DNA of 6,310 nucleotides from Candidatus Binatia bacterium (GCA_025922795.1 JAICHC010000177.1:1-6310); one strand, 5' to 3'. Shown: positions 1-5,678, numbered from the stretch's first letter. Notes: generated by a model from the sequence alone, not told the origin. Made by a program: numbers and translations.

Positions 1-228
1 CTGTGCCGTAGTTGGATTGCGCACGATGCGCTCGGCGAGGCGGTCGAGGTTTTCCTTATATTTAGTACCTAAATAACGGGCTTTGGCGGTGCTGTAGTAA
101 GATGGCGGAGTGGCGATCAAACCGGTCGGAGATAGCTTGTTTGACGCGCTATCATCCATCAAGACACAGCCGCTTCCGAACCAGGCTAAAAAAACTACAG
201 CCAATTCAATATTTCGGCGGAAATTCAT
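1..228 (-). CDS. Putative lipoprotein, N-terminal part (runs off left edge)
   Basis: This is an open frame of 76 codons with no stop, starting at the ATG at 228-226 and continuing past the left end. The protein begins MNFRRNIELAVVFLAWFGSGC. That is a short basic n-region (two Arg), a hydrophobic stretch and a lipobox-like GSGC with Cys21 as the probable lipidated residue, followed by Asp-rich VLMDD. It is therefore expected to be exported and anchored by a lipid. Asp residues at +4/+5 do not fit the simple '+2 Asp' inner-membrane retention rule, so the target membrane is open. The rest (ending ...LDRLAERIVRNPTTAQ) is soluble and helical, and I do not recognise the family. On the minus strand AAGGGG (240-235) lies 6 nt before the ATG, a good ribosome binding site that supports this start. 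The gene is divergent from the ATPase gene at 385. Function is unknown. Confidence 0.8.
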   Translation of the reverse strand, partial: MNFRRNIELAVVFLAWFGSGCVLMDDSASNKLSPTGLIATPPSYYSTAKARYLGTKYKENLDRLAERIVRNPTTAQ

Positions 229-234
229 GCTTCG

Positions 235-240
235 CCCCTT
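235..240 (-). promoter_or_regulatory. Ribosome binding site of the minus-strand lipoprotein gene
   Basis: Reading the minus strand, AAGGGG is followed by 6 nt and the ATG at 228-226. It is a near-consensus Shine-Dalgarno at good spacing, and it fixes the start of a reading frame whose other end lies outside the window. Confidence 0.6.
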
Positions 241-267
241 CGACCAGAGCAGGATCTGGAAGTTTTC

Positions 268-295
268 TTGACACATCCCTGCGATCGCCTATAAT
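268..295 (+). promoter_or_regulatory. Consensus sigma-70 type promoter for the ATPase/activator unit
   Basis: TTGACA at 268-273 and TATAAT at 290-295 are both perfect matches to the housekeeping-sigma -35 and -10 elements, separated by 16 bp. Transcription would start near 302, leaving a leader of about 80 nt before the ATG at 385. The spacer holds the 8-bp palindrome GCGATCGC (281-288). The promoter faces the ATPase and sigma-54-activator genes and is the only clear housekeeping promoter in the window. Full-consensus elements usually mean strong basal transcription or control by a repressor or by leader events. The palindrome in the spacer could be an operator, but nothing else supports that. 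Confidence 0.8.
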
Positions 296-384
296 GAAAC
301 GGTTTTTTGTGAGTTATACCGGGAATATAGATGTCTCCGGTCGTAAACACAATCTTTTTTTCGTGATCAACCCGGGATAAACTT

Positions 385-1836
385 ATGGCAGTCGGCGAAC
401 TTCTTGTCGAAAAGGGTATTATTGACGCACAGCAACTTGACCGGGTGCTTGGTCAACAAAAAATTGCTGGCGGCCGCCTCGGCGACAATCTCGTTGCGCT
501 CGGCTACATCAGCAGGGAAAATCTCGAAGCGGTTCTTCAAGAACCTCCACCTGTCGCCAAAAGCGCAGCAGAAACCGGCCTCGATACCAATTTTTTGCTG
601 AACTGCCTGCTGCGAACGATGTATATTTCGCAGCTGCAAACGATTCCGGAGCTATCCGAGCAGATCAAGCTTACCCGCGCGGTCGTTGAAGAGCTATTGA
701 ATTTCGCCAAAAAAGACGCGCTCGTCGAAGTTCGCGGCCCGTCCGAGAAAAACTACAACATCATGCGCTACGCGCTCACCAATGCTGGCCGAGAAAGAGC
801 CAGCGAGGCGCTGCGCCGTTGTGAATATATCGGTCCAATCCCGATCCCGCTGGAAACGTATCAGACTCAGGTGCAAAAACAGACGATCACCAACGAAGTC
901 GTCAGTATCGAAAAGCTAAAAAAAGCGATGTCCCACCTGGTTCTTTCTGAGGACATCATTCGGCGTCTCGGTCCGGCGGCGAATTCCGGACGCGCCATCT
1001 TAATCTATGGAGCGGCCGGCAATGGCAAAACATCCATTGCCGAAGCGCTCGTTAGCGCTTTCGAGCAGCCGGTGTACGTACCCTACGCGATCGAAGCCGA
1101 CGGCCAAATCATCAAAATATACGATCCGTCGGTCCACGTCGCCTTTCCGACGGGCAATGGCGCCAACGGCAATACCAGTCCGATTTTCCTACCACATCTT
1201 GAACACGATCCGCGCTGGGTGCGCTGCAAACGGCCTTACCTCATTTCCGGCGGCGAGTTGACGTTGGAGATGCTCGATCTCGATTTCGATCCGCACTCGA
1301 AGTATTACGAGGCCCCACTGCAAATGAAAGCAATTGGCGGTGTTTTTGTTATCGACGACTTCGGTCGGCAGCGGGTGCGTCCGCATGAACTGCTAAACCG
1401 CTGGATCTTTCCGCTCGAGCGAAAGGTCGACTATCTCACGCTCCACACGGGTAAAAAGTTTGCTTTATTGTTCGATCAGCTGGTAATATTTGCGACAAAT
1501 TTCCCCCCTGAGGAGTTGATGGACCCGGCGCAACTGCGCCGCGTTCACTACAAGATGAAAATTAACCCGCCGACAGCCGATGAATTCAAGGAGATCTTTC
1601 AGCGAATTTGCGATTCCTACGGATTGGAATTTACCGAAGAAACCCTGGCCTATCTCCTCAATTCGTTTTACATTAAGCACAAAATTCCCTTTGCCGGGTT
1701 TCATCCTAAGTTTATTGCCGAGCATGTCATCGCGGCGTCCAATTATCTCGGAACGGAACCGCGAATTTCTCGCCAGCTGCTTGCGGACTCGCTCGAAAAC
1801 ATGGTGATATTGCCGAGCTCGCCGATCCCGGAGTGA
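385..1836 (+). CDS. AAA+ ATPase with N-terminal MshEN-like module
   Basis: A predicted cytoplasmic protein of 483 residues. Residues 2-54 have the layout of an MshEN domain (the GspE/PilB/MshE N-terminal domain): two 24-residue motifs separated by 5 residues, with G4/G11/L18/L22/Q25 in the first and R31-L32-G33/G40/L47/L51 in the second. Residues about 70-148 look like a helical or winged-helix segment. The AAA+ core has Walker A GAAGNGKT (209-216), Walker B VFVIDDF (320-326), sensor-1-like VIFATN (367-372), a possible arginine finger at R385/R386 and a helical lid to the C-terminus. More than 100 residues separate Walker A and B, more than in most AAA+ proteins, which implies an insert. MshEN domains in secretion and pilus ATPases bind c-di-GMP. 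Here the first motif lacks the Arg of RLG, so binding is only a possibility. The ATG at 385 is the only good start, because an in-frame stop lies at 364-366. The stop lies 4 nt before the sigma-54 activator gene, so the two should be co-expressed. It is not a secretion ATPase of the GspE type. The substrate or partner is unknown. Confidence 0.85.
   Translation: MAVGELLVEKGIIDAQQLDRVLGQQKIAGGRLGDNLVALGYISRENLEAVLQEPPPVAKSAAETGLDTNFLLNCLLRTMYISQLQTIPELSEQIKLTRAVVEELLNFAKKDALVEVRGPSEKNYNIMRYALTNAGRERASEALRRCEYIGPIPIPLETYQTQVQKQTITNEVVSIEKLKKAMSHLVLSEDIIRRLGPAANSGRAILIYGAAGNGKTSIAEALVSAFEQPVYVPYAIEADGQIIKIYDPSVHVAFPTGNGANGNTSPIFLPHLEHDPRWVRCKRPYLISGGELTLEMLDLDFDPHSKYYEAPLQMKAIGGVFVIDDFGRQRVRPHELLNRWIFPLERKVDYLTLHTGKKFALLFDQLVIFATNFPPEELMDPAQLRRVHYKMKINPPTADEFKEIFQRICDSYGLEFTEETLAYLLNSFYIKHKIPFAGFHPKFIAEHVIAASNYLGTEPRISRQLLADSLENMVILPSSPIPE
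1830..1833 (+). promoter_or_regulatory. Ribosome binding site inside the end of the ATPase gene
   Basis: GGAG at 1830-1833 abuts the ATPase stop codon (TGA 1834-1836) and lies 7 nt before the GTG at 1841. It supports the GTG start of the activator gene and points to translational coupling of the two genes. Confidence 0.6.
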
Positions 1837-1840
1837 ACGC

Positions 1841-3127
1841 GTGGTCAAGCCCTTGGCGCTCATCATTCACTCCGTCGACGCCCCCTGGACGGGCATTTCC
1901 AAACTAGCGGAAGCGCGGGATTGTTCGGTTCACGCGAGCCGGTCGGTCGAAGAAGCCGAGCGAGTTCTCGCCGCCTTCCCCGTCGAACAGCAGAAATTCA
2001 TCTTTGCCGACCTCGCCGTATGTCATGGCGCGCTGTGGCATAACTTTGTTGATAAGTTACATGAGAAGTACGGTCACCTGGCGCTGATCTGCTATGACCC
2101 GCATCACGTCCAGGCTCTCTACGGCCTTTTTGGCCAGACCAACCATACAGGCGTGGAGAACAACAACCACCCCCACTCCGTCACATCGCCCGTAATGATC
2201 GGCGAGACGCCGCAGTTCTATGAGGTTCTGAATCTCGCCAATCGTTATGCCATGCACGATATCACGGTGCTCATTACCGGCGAGACTGGCACGGGAAAAG
2301 AAGTGATGGCGCAATACATCCATGCCCGGGGCCCGCGCGCCGATAAACCCTTCGTCGGCTGCAACATGACGGCGATACCCGAGACTCTGGTGGAAAGCGA
2401 GCTTTTCGGCTACGTCAAAGGTGCGTTTACCGGCGCCGACAGAAACAAGAAAGGGCTCATCGAGGCTGCTGAAGGCGGGACCTTGTTTCTGGACGAGATC
2501 GGCGACCTCGCACCGGCGATCCAGCTCAAGCTGCTGCGCTTCCTGGAAACACGCCAATACTACAGAGTCGGCGAATCGACCGCCAAGACCAGCGACGTGC
2601 GCATCATCGCCGCCACCAATAAGGAGCTCGAAGAAGCGATCCAGGGCACCGGCTTTCGCAAGGATTTGTATTTTCGTTTAAACAGCGCCCGAATCATTTT
2701 GCCGGCGCTCCGCGAACGCCGAGAAGACATGATCTTACTGATTGCGAATTTCATTTATCAGGCCTGCAGTCAATTTCAAAAGCAGCCTCTCAAGAAGCTC
2801 ACGAGCTCCGCCAAGACGCTGTTTCTCGATTATCCTTGGCCCGGCAATATTCGGGAACTCAAGAGCGTCATTGAAAGCTCAGTGATGGTTTCCGACGGCG
2901 AGTACATCACCATCAGCGACCTCCCAATGAATCTGCAGCACTACGCCACCGGGCGTCGCGAGGAAATCGGCACAAAAGCGATTCGTAATATCGAGGAAGG
3001 CGAACGCGGCGTCATCGAAGAGGCACTTCGGCAAACCAATGGTAACAAGGCCAAAGCTGCGGAGGCACTCGGCATTTCGACTCGCACGCTTTACCGCAAA
3101 TTGGAAAAGTTTGCGTTAGCCAACTAG
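1841..3127 (+). CDS. Sigma-54-dependent transcriptional activator (enhancer-binding protein) with degenerate receiver-like N-terminus
   Basis: A 428-residue bacterial enhancer-binding protein. Residues 1 to about 100 resemble a receiver fold but lack its active site. There is no acidic pair after the first strand (LALIIHSVD), only D57 (FIFADLAV) could stand for the phospho-acceptor, and the conserved Thr/Ser and Lys are not evident, so classic phosphorelay control is doubtful. A Gln/Asn/His-rich linker (about 99-117) follows. The central AAA+ domain is intact: Walker A GETGTGKE (147-154), the sigma-54-contacting loop GAFTGA (194-199), Walker [13 protein letters not shown] (212-223), sensor I around RIIAATN (254-260), FRKDLYFRL (272-280) carrying the arginine-finger region, and WPGNIREL (333-340). 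A Fis-type helix-turn-helix ends the protein (about 388-424, [20 protein letters not shown]). It should hydrolyse ATP to open sigma-54 promoter complexes. The GTG start has GGAG 7 nt upstream and lies 4 nt after the ATPase gene. A candidate target promoter lies at 4341. The activating signal may come from the N-terminus or from the neighbouring ATPase. Confidence 0.93.
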   Translation: MVKPLALIIHSVDAPWTGISKLAEARDCSVHASRSVEEAERVLAAFPVEQQKFIFADLAVCHGALWHNFVDKLHEKYGHLALICYDPHHVQALYGLFGQTNHTGVENNNHPHSVTSPVMIGETPQFYEVLNLANRYAMHDITVLITGETGTGKEVMAQYIHARGPRADKPFVGCNMTAIPETLVESELFGYVKGAFTGADRNKKGLIEAAEGGTLFLDEIGDLAPAIQLKLLRFLETRQYYRVGESTAKTSDVRIIAATNKELEEAIQGTGFRKDLYFRLNSARIILPALRERREDMILLIANFIYQACSQFQKQPLKKLTSSAKTLFLDYPWPGNIRELKSVIESSVMVSDGEYITISDLPMNLQHYATGRREEIGTKAIRNIEEGERGVIEEALRQTNGNKAKAAEALGISTRTLYRKLEKFALAN

Positions 3128-3162
3128 TCTAGGCCGTTGCCGAGAACTCTGATTGCAGACTC

Positions 3163-3188
3163 GTCAAAAAGATCTCGGTCCTTTTGAC
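3163..3188 (+). terminator. Hairpin after the activator gene, possible weak terminator
   Basis: Arms 3163-3173 and 3178-3188 pair over 11 positions (nine Watson-Crick, one T-G, one A-C mismatch) around a 4-nt loop, starting 36 nt after the activator stop. The outer stem is A/T-rich and only three T residues follow the stem. It is therefore a poor intrinsic terminator and may instead be an mRNA-end structure or a protein-binding site. Confidence 0.35.
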
Positions 3189-3249
3189 TTTCCTGTGGCT
3201 GACCTCGCCGGCACTATTTCGGTGCAAGGACTCGGAGATTGCGTTTCGG

Positions 3250-3267
3250 TGTGAATATTTCTTCACA
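3250..3267. repeat. Short perfect inverted repeat TGTGAA-N6-TTCACA
   Basis: Two perfect 6-bp arms (3250-3255 and 3262-3267) flank a 6-nt centre of A/T-rich sequence, about 120 bp before the protease start codon. The symmetry and position fit an operator, but no partner regulator is identified and the spacing differs from that of CRP sites. Confidence 0.35.
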
Positions 3268-3388
3268 AGACACCCGGAAGCACAAAAATCTCCGGCGCGA
3301 GCGGCAAGTCAAAACATGGCCGTGAAATCCGCACGAACACCTCGCTCCGAAAACGGATTTCAGCAAGTGGATTGAGCGCGACAAGCCG

Positions 3389-4177
3389 ATGAGTCTTTTT
3401 CAGCAACCTGCTGCTGCGGCGGCAAGACTCGGGATAGTTGCCCTTGCCTGTACCCAGTTATTGGCGCAGCCGATTTCACCGCAATCGGGTAGCAGTGCCG
3501 AAATACCCCGCCACGCGCCGGCAGCTGCTGAAATTCCCGTTTACGCCGCCGCAGACGATAACGCCCTACAAATCGGCACCCTGAATGCGGGCGAGAAATT
3601 GACGCCCTTGGCGGAGAGCCAAAGCGGCGGCGGTATCAAATGGTACCTCGTCAAGACCAAGAGCGGCGTCGTCGGCTGGATCAGACACAAGGACAACGAG
3701 CAATCGAGAACCGTGGAGAATTTCTTTCGCTCTCTGCGGACCGAGCCGGCCGGCATCGCCGTTGAAATTCAGTCGACCTCAGCCGGCCCAGCACGGCGTG
3801 GTGCGGTGATCATTCCAGTCAAAGTGAGCGGCCGGTCGGTGATCGTACCCGTGACCTTCAATCACTCCCTGAACGCCAACCTGCTGCTCGATACTGGAGC
3901 TTCCATGACAATGATCTCGCCGCGCTTGGCAGCTAGCCTCGCAATCCCTTCTACCGGAGCTGGATTATTTTCCGGTATTGGCGGCACCGTGAGCGCACAA
4001 ATTGCTCGCGTTGATTCAATTAAGGTGGGTGATGCAGAAGTCAGCGGCATGACCGTTTCAATCCACGATGTTTCACGCTTCCCGCAATTCGACGGCCTTC
4101 TCGGAATGGATTTTTTAGGTCGCTTTCAGGTCTCGGTCGATGCAGCCAAAAGGCTCCTCGTGCTGACTACTCGATAG
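3389..4177 (+). CDS. Exported SH3b-domain, retropepsin-like aspartic protease
   Basis: A 262-residue protein. A probable signal peptide covers residues 1-27 (Arg13, then the hydrophobic LGIVALACTQLLA, with likely cleavage near A27). Residue Cys21 lies in ALAC, which is not a standard lipobox. Residues about 49-103 look like a bacterial SH3 domain (PVYAAADDN..., GTLNAGEKL..., WYLVKTKSGVVGWIRH), usually a peptidoglycan- or peptide-binding module. Residues about 136-262 resemble a clan AA retropepsin-like domain: the catalytic signature LLLDTGAS (165-172, Asp168), a glycine-rich flap-like FSGIGGT (194-200), and the late hydrophobic-hydrophobic-Gly motif DGLLGMDFLG (235-244). One DTGA per chain implies an active homodimer, as in this family. 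It should act in the periplasm or at the cell surface. The ATG at 3389 is the first in-frame start after a stop at 3323-3325, and its ribosome binding site is weak. A terminator follows at 4306-4328. The substrate is unknown. Confidence 0.87.
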   Translation: MSLFQQPAAAAARLGIVALACTQLLAQPISPQSGSSAEIPRHAPAAAEIPVYAAADDNALQIGTLNAGEKLTPLAESQSGGGIKWYLVKTKSGVVGWIRHKDNEQSRTVENFFRSLRTEPAGIAVEIQSTSAGPARRGAVIIPVKVSGRSVIVPVTFNHSLNANLLLDTGASMTMISPRLAASLAIPSTGAGLFSGIGGTVSAQIARVDSIKVGDAEVSGMTVSIHDVSRFPQFDGLLGMDFLGRFQVSVDAAKRLLVLTTR

Positions 4178-4243
4178 GATCGCGACTCTGCATATTATTA
4201 AGAAAAACCAGAAAGATAGATCGTTTTTTTGCACGTACAAATT

Positions 4244-4258
4244 TGTTCGCGCTGAACA
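4244..4258. promoter_or_regulatory. Perfect dyad TGTTC-N5-GAACA, candidate upstream activator site
   Basis: TGTTC (4244-4248) and GAACA (4254-4258) are exact inverted repeats around GCGCT. The dyad centre lies about 116 bp before the start of transcription predicted from the sigma-54 promoter at 4341. Enhancer-binding proteins of the type encoded at 1841 usually bind dyads 80-150 bp upstream, so the placement is right. Only one copy is seen nearby, whereas two sites are common. Confidence 0.35.
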
Positions 4259-4305
4259 GAATTCGTGGAATGATCTCGCCATTAACGGACAATGCCACCA
4301 AAATT

Positions 4306-4328
4306 GGGCGAAAATGCTCGCCTTTTTT
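4306..4328 (+). terminator. Rho-independent terminator of the aspartic protease gene
   Basis: GGCGA (4307-4311) and TCGCC (4318-4322) form a GC-rich 5-bp stem with a 6-nt loop, extendable by a G-T pair, followed at once by six T residues (4323-4328). AAAATT just upstream can pair with part of the T run. It lies about 130 nt after the protease stop and just before the sigma-54 promoter, insulating the two units. Confidence 0.7.
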
Positions 4329-4340
4329 CAATGGCATCCG

Positions 4341-4356
4341 TGGCAACCGTTTTGCT
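4341..4356 (+). promoter_or_regulatory. Sigma-54 (-24/-12) promoter
   Basis: TGGCA (4341-4345), six bases, then TTGCT (4352-4356). Both core blocks match the sigma-54 consensus TGGCAC-N5-TTGCW, and the GG and GC pairs are separated by exactly 10 bases, as required. The three bases after TGGCA (ACC) do not match the consensus CGR. Transcription would start near 4367, giving a leader of about 41 nt to the ATG at 4408. It lies right after an intrinsic terminator and with a dyad upstream. A sigma-54 activator is encoded about 1.2 kb upstream (ends 3127). No experiment is available, and short motifs can occur by chance. Confidence 0.65.
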
Positions 4357-4407
4357 TAGTTGCTATCCAGTGTTCCCGCTCCGGCGTTAACGTTCAGCCT
4401 AGGGGCA

Positions 4408-5616
4408 ATGAAGCGCATGCTTTCCGCTGGAAAACAAGAAATGCCAACCGATGAACCGCCAGAGAGTTCGCGCGCGCCGACGGCCACGGGTTTCGGCAAG
4501 GTGCTTAGCTCGATCCAAGGGCTGCAGCAACGGCTTGATGATTTTTCCATCGACGAAGTCAGCCGCGCCGAGGCCAAAGCCTACTCGCTCATGCAATCGC
4601 TTGACGATTTCCAAAGTCAACTGGCGGCGCTTGTCAAACTTAAAGAGGCCGTCGCCAGCGTAACGGCACAGATTGACGCGATACCGGAAGAGAACTTCGA
4701 TCTCATCAGCGCGGACGGATTGGAAAGTCATCCTCAATTGCGTGCGATTGTGCAAGCCGGTCGACTGGTTCGGTTGCACCGGTCTTTGCGAGCGGCGCAA
4801 GCGATCGTTGAATCAAGTCCCCTGGAGCTTCAAGATGGTCAGCCAGACCCGGAGTTTCCGCACAGGGAAGCAATGTACAACACGTCCGATGCATCGAGCT
4901 TCCCTTCCCGTCCAGAATTGGACTTTCCACCTGCTGCCGCGAATGACGAAACTCCGATTGAGCACGCGCGCGGCGAGGATATCCAGCCTGATGCCAATCG
5001 TGCTGGCGCCTCCGGGAGCGTATTAGCGTCACCAAGCCCGTTGTCCGCAGTGGTAGTTACAAGTGCGCCCGGTGCGCGCCCGCTCGCAGAGAAGAATCGT
5101 GTCGTCAAAACGGATTTTGACCAGCGCTTGCTGAACGATCTAATCGAAACTTACGGAGAATTTGCGATAGCGCCCGATCCTGCGAAATCCCTCGTTACCG
5201 CGATAACGACCACGCCGAAACCGGAGGTTGCGCAGGCACCCGGTCATCTGATCTCGCTTCAACCGACCCCGGCGGAACCTGCGTTCGTGAAGTCTATGGC
5301 AAGTGGGCCGCTCGGGCTCCCGGCGCCGGGAAAAAAATTCAGCCGACCCAGCGCGGCGAGTATGGCACCAAGCATCAAGAAGCAAGGTGAAATCGATCGT
5401 CAGTTGAAACGCATCGTCAAAGATTATGGCGAATATGATCTTTATTCGCCGCAAAAATCGATGAACCTCAAAATGATAGCGATTGTTGGTTTCGTTCTGC
5501 TCGGTCTCATTCTCGGCGGTTTTTATTTTTTGAAGGCATCGCCAACCGCGGAGCCGTCGGCAATCGAAACGACTCCGCAGGCGGGAACCACGGAGATTCC
5601 TAGAGGCCAGCGCTGA
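4408..5616 (+). CDS. Single-pass membrane protein with cytoplasmic coiled coil and duplicated YGE(F/Y) motif
   Basis: 402 residues from the ATG at 4408. I do not recognise the family. Residues about 30-100 form a helical, probably coiled-coil segment (GLQQRLDDFSIDEV..., LAALVKLKEAV), followed by more helix to about 136 and a long Pro/Ala/Ser-rich, probably disordered region (about 137-328). Two related motifs lie at about 237-261 (FDQRLLNDLIETYGEF) and 329-351 (IDRQLKRIVKDYGEY), each followed by a P...KS element. A single transmembrane helix covers about 354-375 (MIAIVGFVLLGLILGGFYFL), with Lys before it and a 26-residue tail after it, suggesting N-in, C-out topology. The frame is open upstream to a TTG at 4360, but that lies before the predicted sigma-54 transcript start (about 4367). 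ATG 4408 has AGGGG only 2 nt upstream, and ATG 4417 (11 nt spacing) or 4441 are alternatives. It is probably the first gene of the sigma-54-driven unit and may act as a membrane scaffold for its coiled-coil and PATAN neighbours. Confidence 0.8.
   Translation: MKRMLSAGKQEMPTDEPPESSRAPTATGFGKVLSSIQGLQQRLDDFSIDEVSRAEAKAYSLMQSLDDFQSQLAALVKLKEAVASVTAQIDAIPEENFDLISADGLESHPQLRAIVQAGRLVRLHRSLRAAQAIVESSPLELQDGQPDPEFPHREAMYNTSDASSFPSRPELDFPPAAANDETPIEHARGEDIQPDANRAGASGSVLASPSPLSAVVVTSAPGARPLAEKNRVVKTDFDQRLLNDLIETYGEFAIAPDPAKSLVTAITTTPKPEVAQAPGHLISLQPTPAEPAFVKSMASGPLGLPAPGKKFSRPSAASMAPSIKKQGEIDRQLKRIVKDYGEYDLYSPQKSMNLKMIAIVGFVLLGLILGGFYFLKASPTAEPSAIETTPQAGTTEIPRGQR
5116..5190 (+). repeat. Protein motif repeat, copy 1 (YGEF)
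   Basis: Encodes FDQRLLNDLIETYGEF followed by AIAPDPAKS. Aligned without gaps to copy 2 it shares R, L, two hydrophobic positions, YGE and an aromatic, then a P..KS element. The copies are diverged at the protein level, so this is an old duplication or a recurring linear motif and not a DNA repeat. Confidence 0.55.
5392..5460 (+). repeat. Protein motif repeat, copy 2 (YGEY), next to the membrane helix
   Basis: Encodes IDRQLKRIVKDYGEY followed by DLYSPQKS, ending immediately before the transmembrane helix. It is amphipathic and basic, in contrast to the acidic copy 1. Lying at the cytoplasmic membrane face, it could be a docking helix. No family name can be given. Confidence 0.55.
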
Positions 5617-5674
5617 ACGGACTGACCGAGCAGGCGATCAGTGCCGAACCTAAAACAAATGGACCAGGAGAATT

Positions 5675-5678
5675 GGAG
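5675..5678 (+). promoter_or_regulatory. Ribosome binding site that decides the start of the small coiled-coil gene
   Basis: GGAG lies 6 nt before the ATG at 5685. It favours this ATG over the in-frame TTG at 5673, for which the only upstream site (AGGAG 5666-5670) would be just 2 nt away. Confidence 0.6.

Larger units (their letters stand above)
3128..3388. other. Intergenic region between the activator and the aspartic protease gene
   Basis: These 261 bases hold no gene that I can support. They contain an imperfect 11-bp hairpin (3163-3188) and a perfect 6-bp inverted repeat (3250-3267). TTTCGGTG occurs twice (3217-3224, 3244-3251). I find no convincing -35/-10 pair and no GG-N10-GC sigma-54 match, so whether the protease gene has its own promoter or is read through from the activator is unresolved. 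The stretch 3326-3388 is open in the frame of the protease gene but has no start codon. Confidence 0.5.
4178..4407. other. Regulatory intergenic region before the membrane/coiled-coil operon
   Basis: These 230 bases are non-coding. In order they hold a T7 run (4224-4230) with no stem before it, a TGTTC-N5-GAACA dyad (4244-4258), an intrinsic terminator for the protease gene (4306-4328), a sigma-54 promoter match (4341-4356), a CGTTAACG palindrome in the presumed leader (4385-4392), and AGGGG just before the start codons. Terminator, promoter and upstream dyad in this order mark a transcription-unit boundary. Confidence 0.6.

Noticed and set aside
281..288. GCGATCGC as a cyanobacterial HIP1 element indicating a cyanobacterium
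   Set aside because: Only one copy was noticed in the window, whereas HIP1-rich cyanobacterial genomes have one about every kilobase, and the gene content does not require that origin.
102..380. 92-codon plus-strand frame
   Set aside because: It overlaps the lipoprotein gene on the other strand and runs through the consensus promoter at 268-295. The protein is low-quality sequence with no domain.
1465..1866. 133-codon minus-strand frame across the ATPase/activator junction
   Set aside because: Antisense to the ATPase C-terminal region and to the gene junction, with no recognisable family.
2057..2557. 166-codon minus-strand frame
   Set aside because: It is antisense to the conserved AAA+ domain of the activator, so it is a shadow of a strongly constrained gene.
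3250..3267. CRP-type site (TGTGA...TCACA)
   Set aside because: The half-sites are separated by 8 bases, not the 6 required by CRP/FNR-type sites; kept only as an inverted repeat.
3184..3375. 63-codon plus-strand frame from a TTG
   Set aside because: No ribosome binding site, the start lies inside the 3163-3188 hairpin, composition is not protein-like, and there is no recognisable motif.
4224..4230. Run of seven T as a terminator
   Set aside because: No stable stem is seen immediately upstream. The terminator with a GC stem lies at 4306-4328.
4360..4407. TTG at 4360 as start of the membrane protein gene
   Set aside because: It lies before the predicted sigma-54 transcript start (about 4367) and has no ribosome binding site. 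The 16 extra residues add no domain.
4399..4800. 133-codon minus-strand frame
   Set aside because: Antisense shadow of the coiled-coil part of the membrane protein gene; Arg-rich and without motifs.
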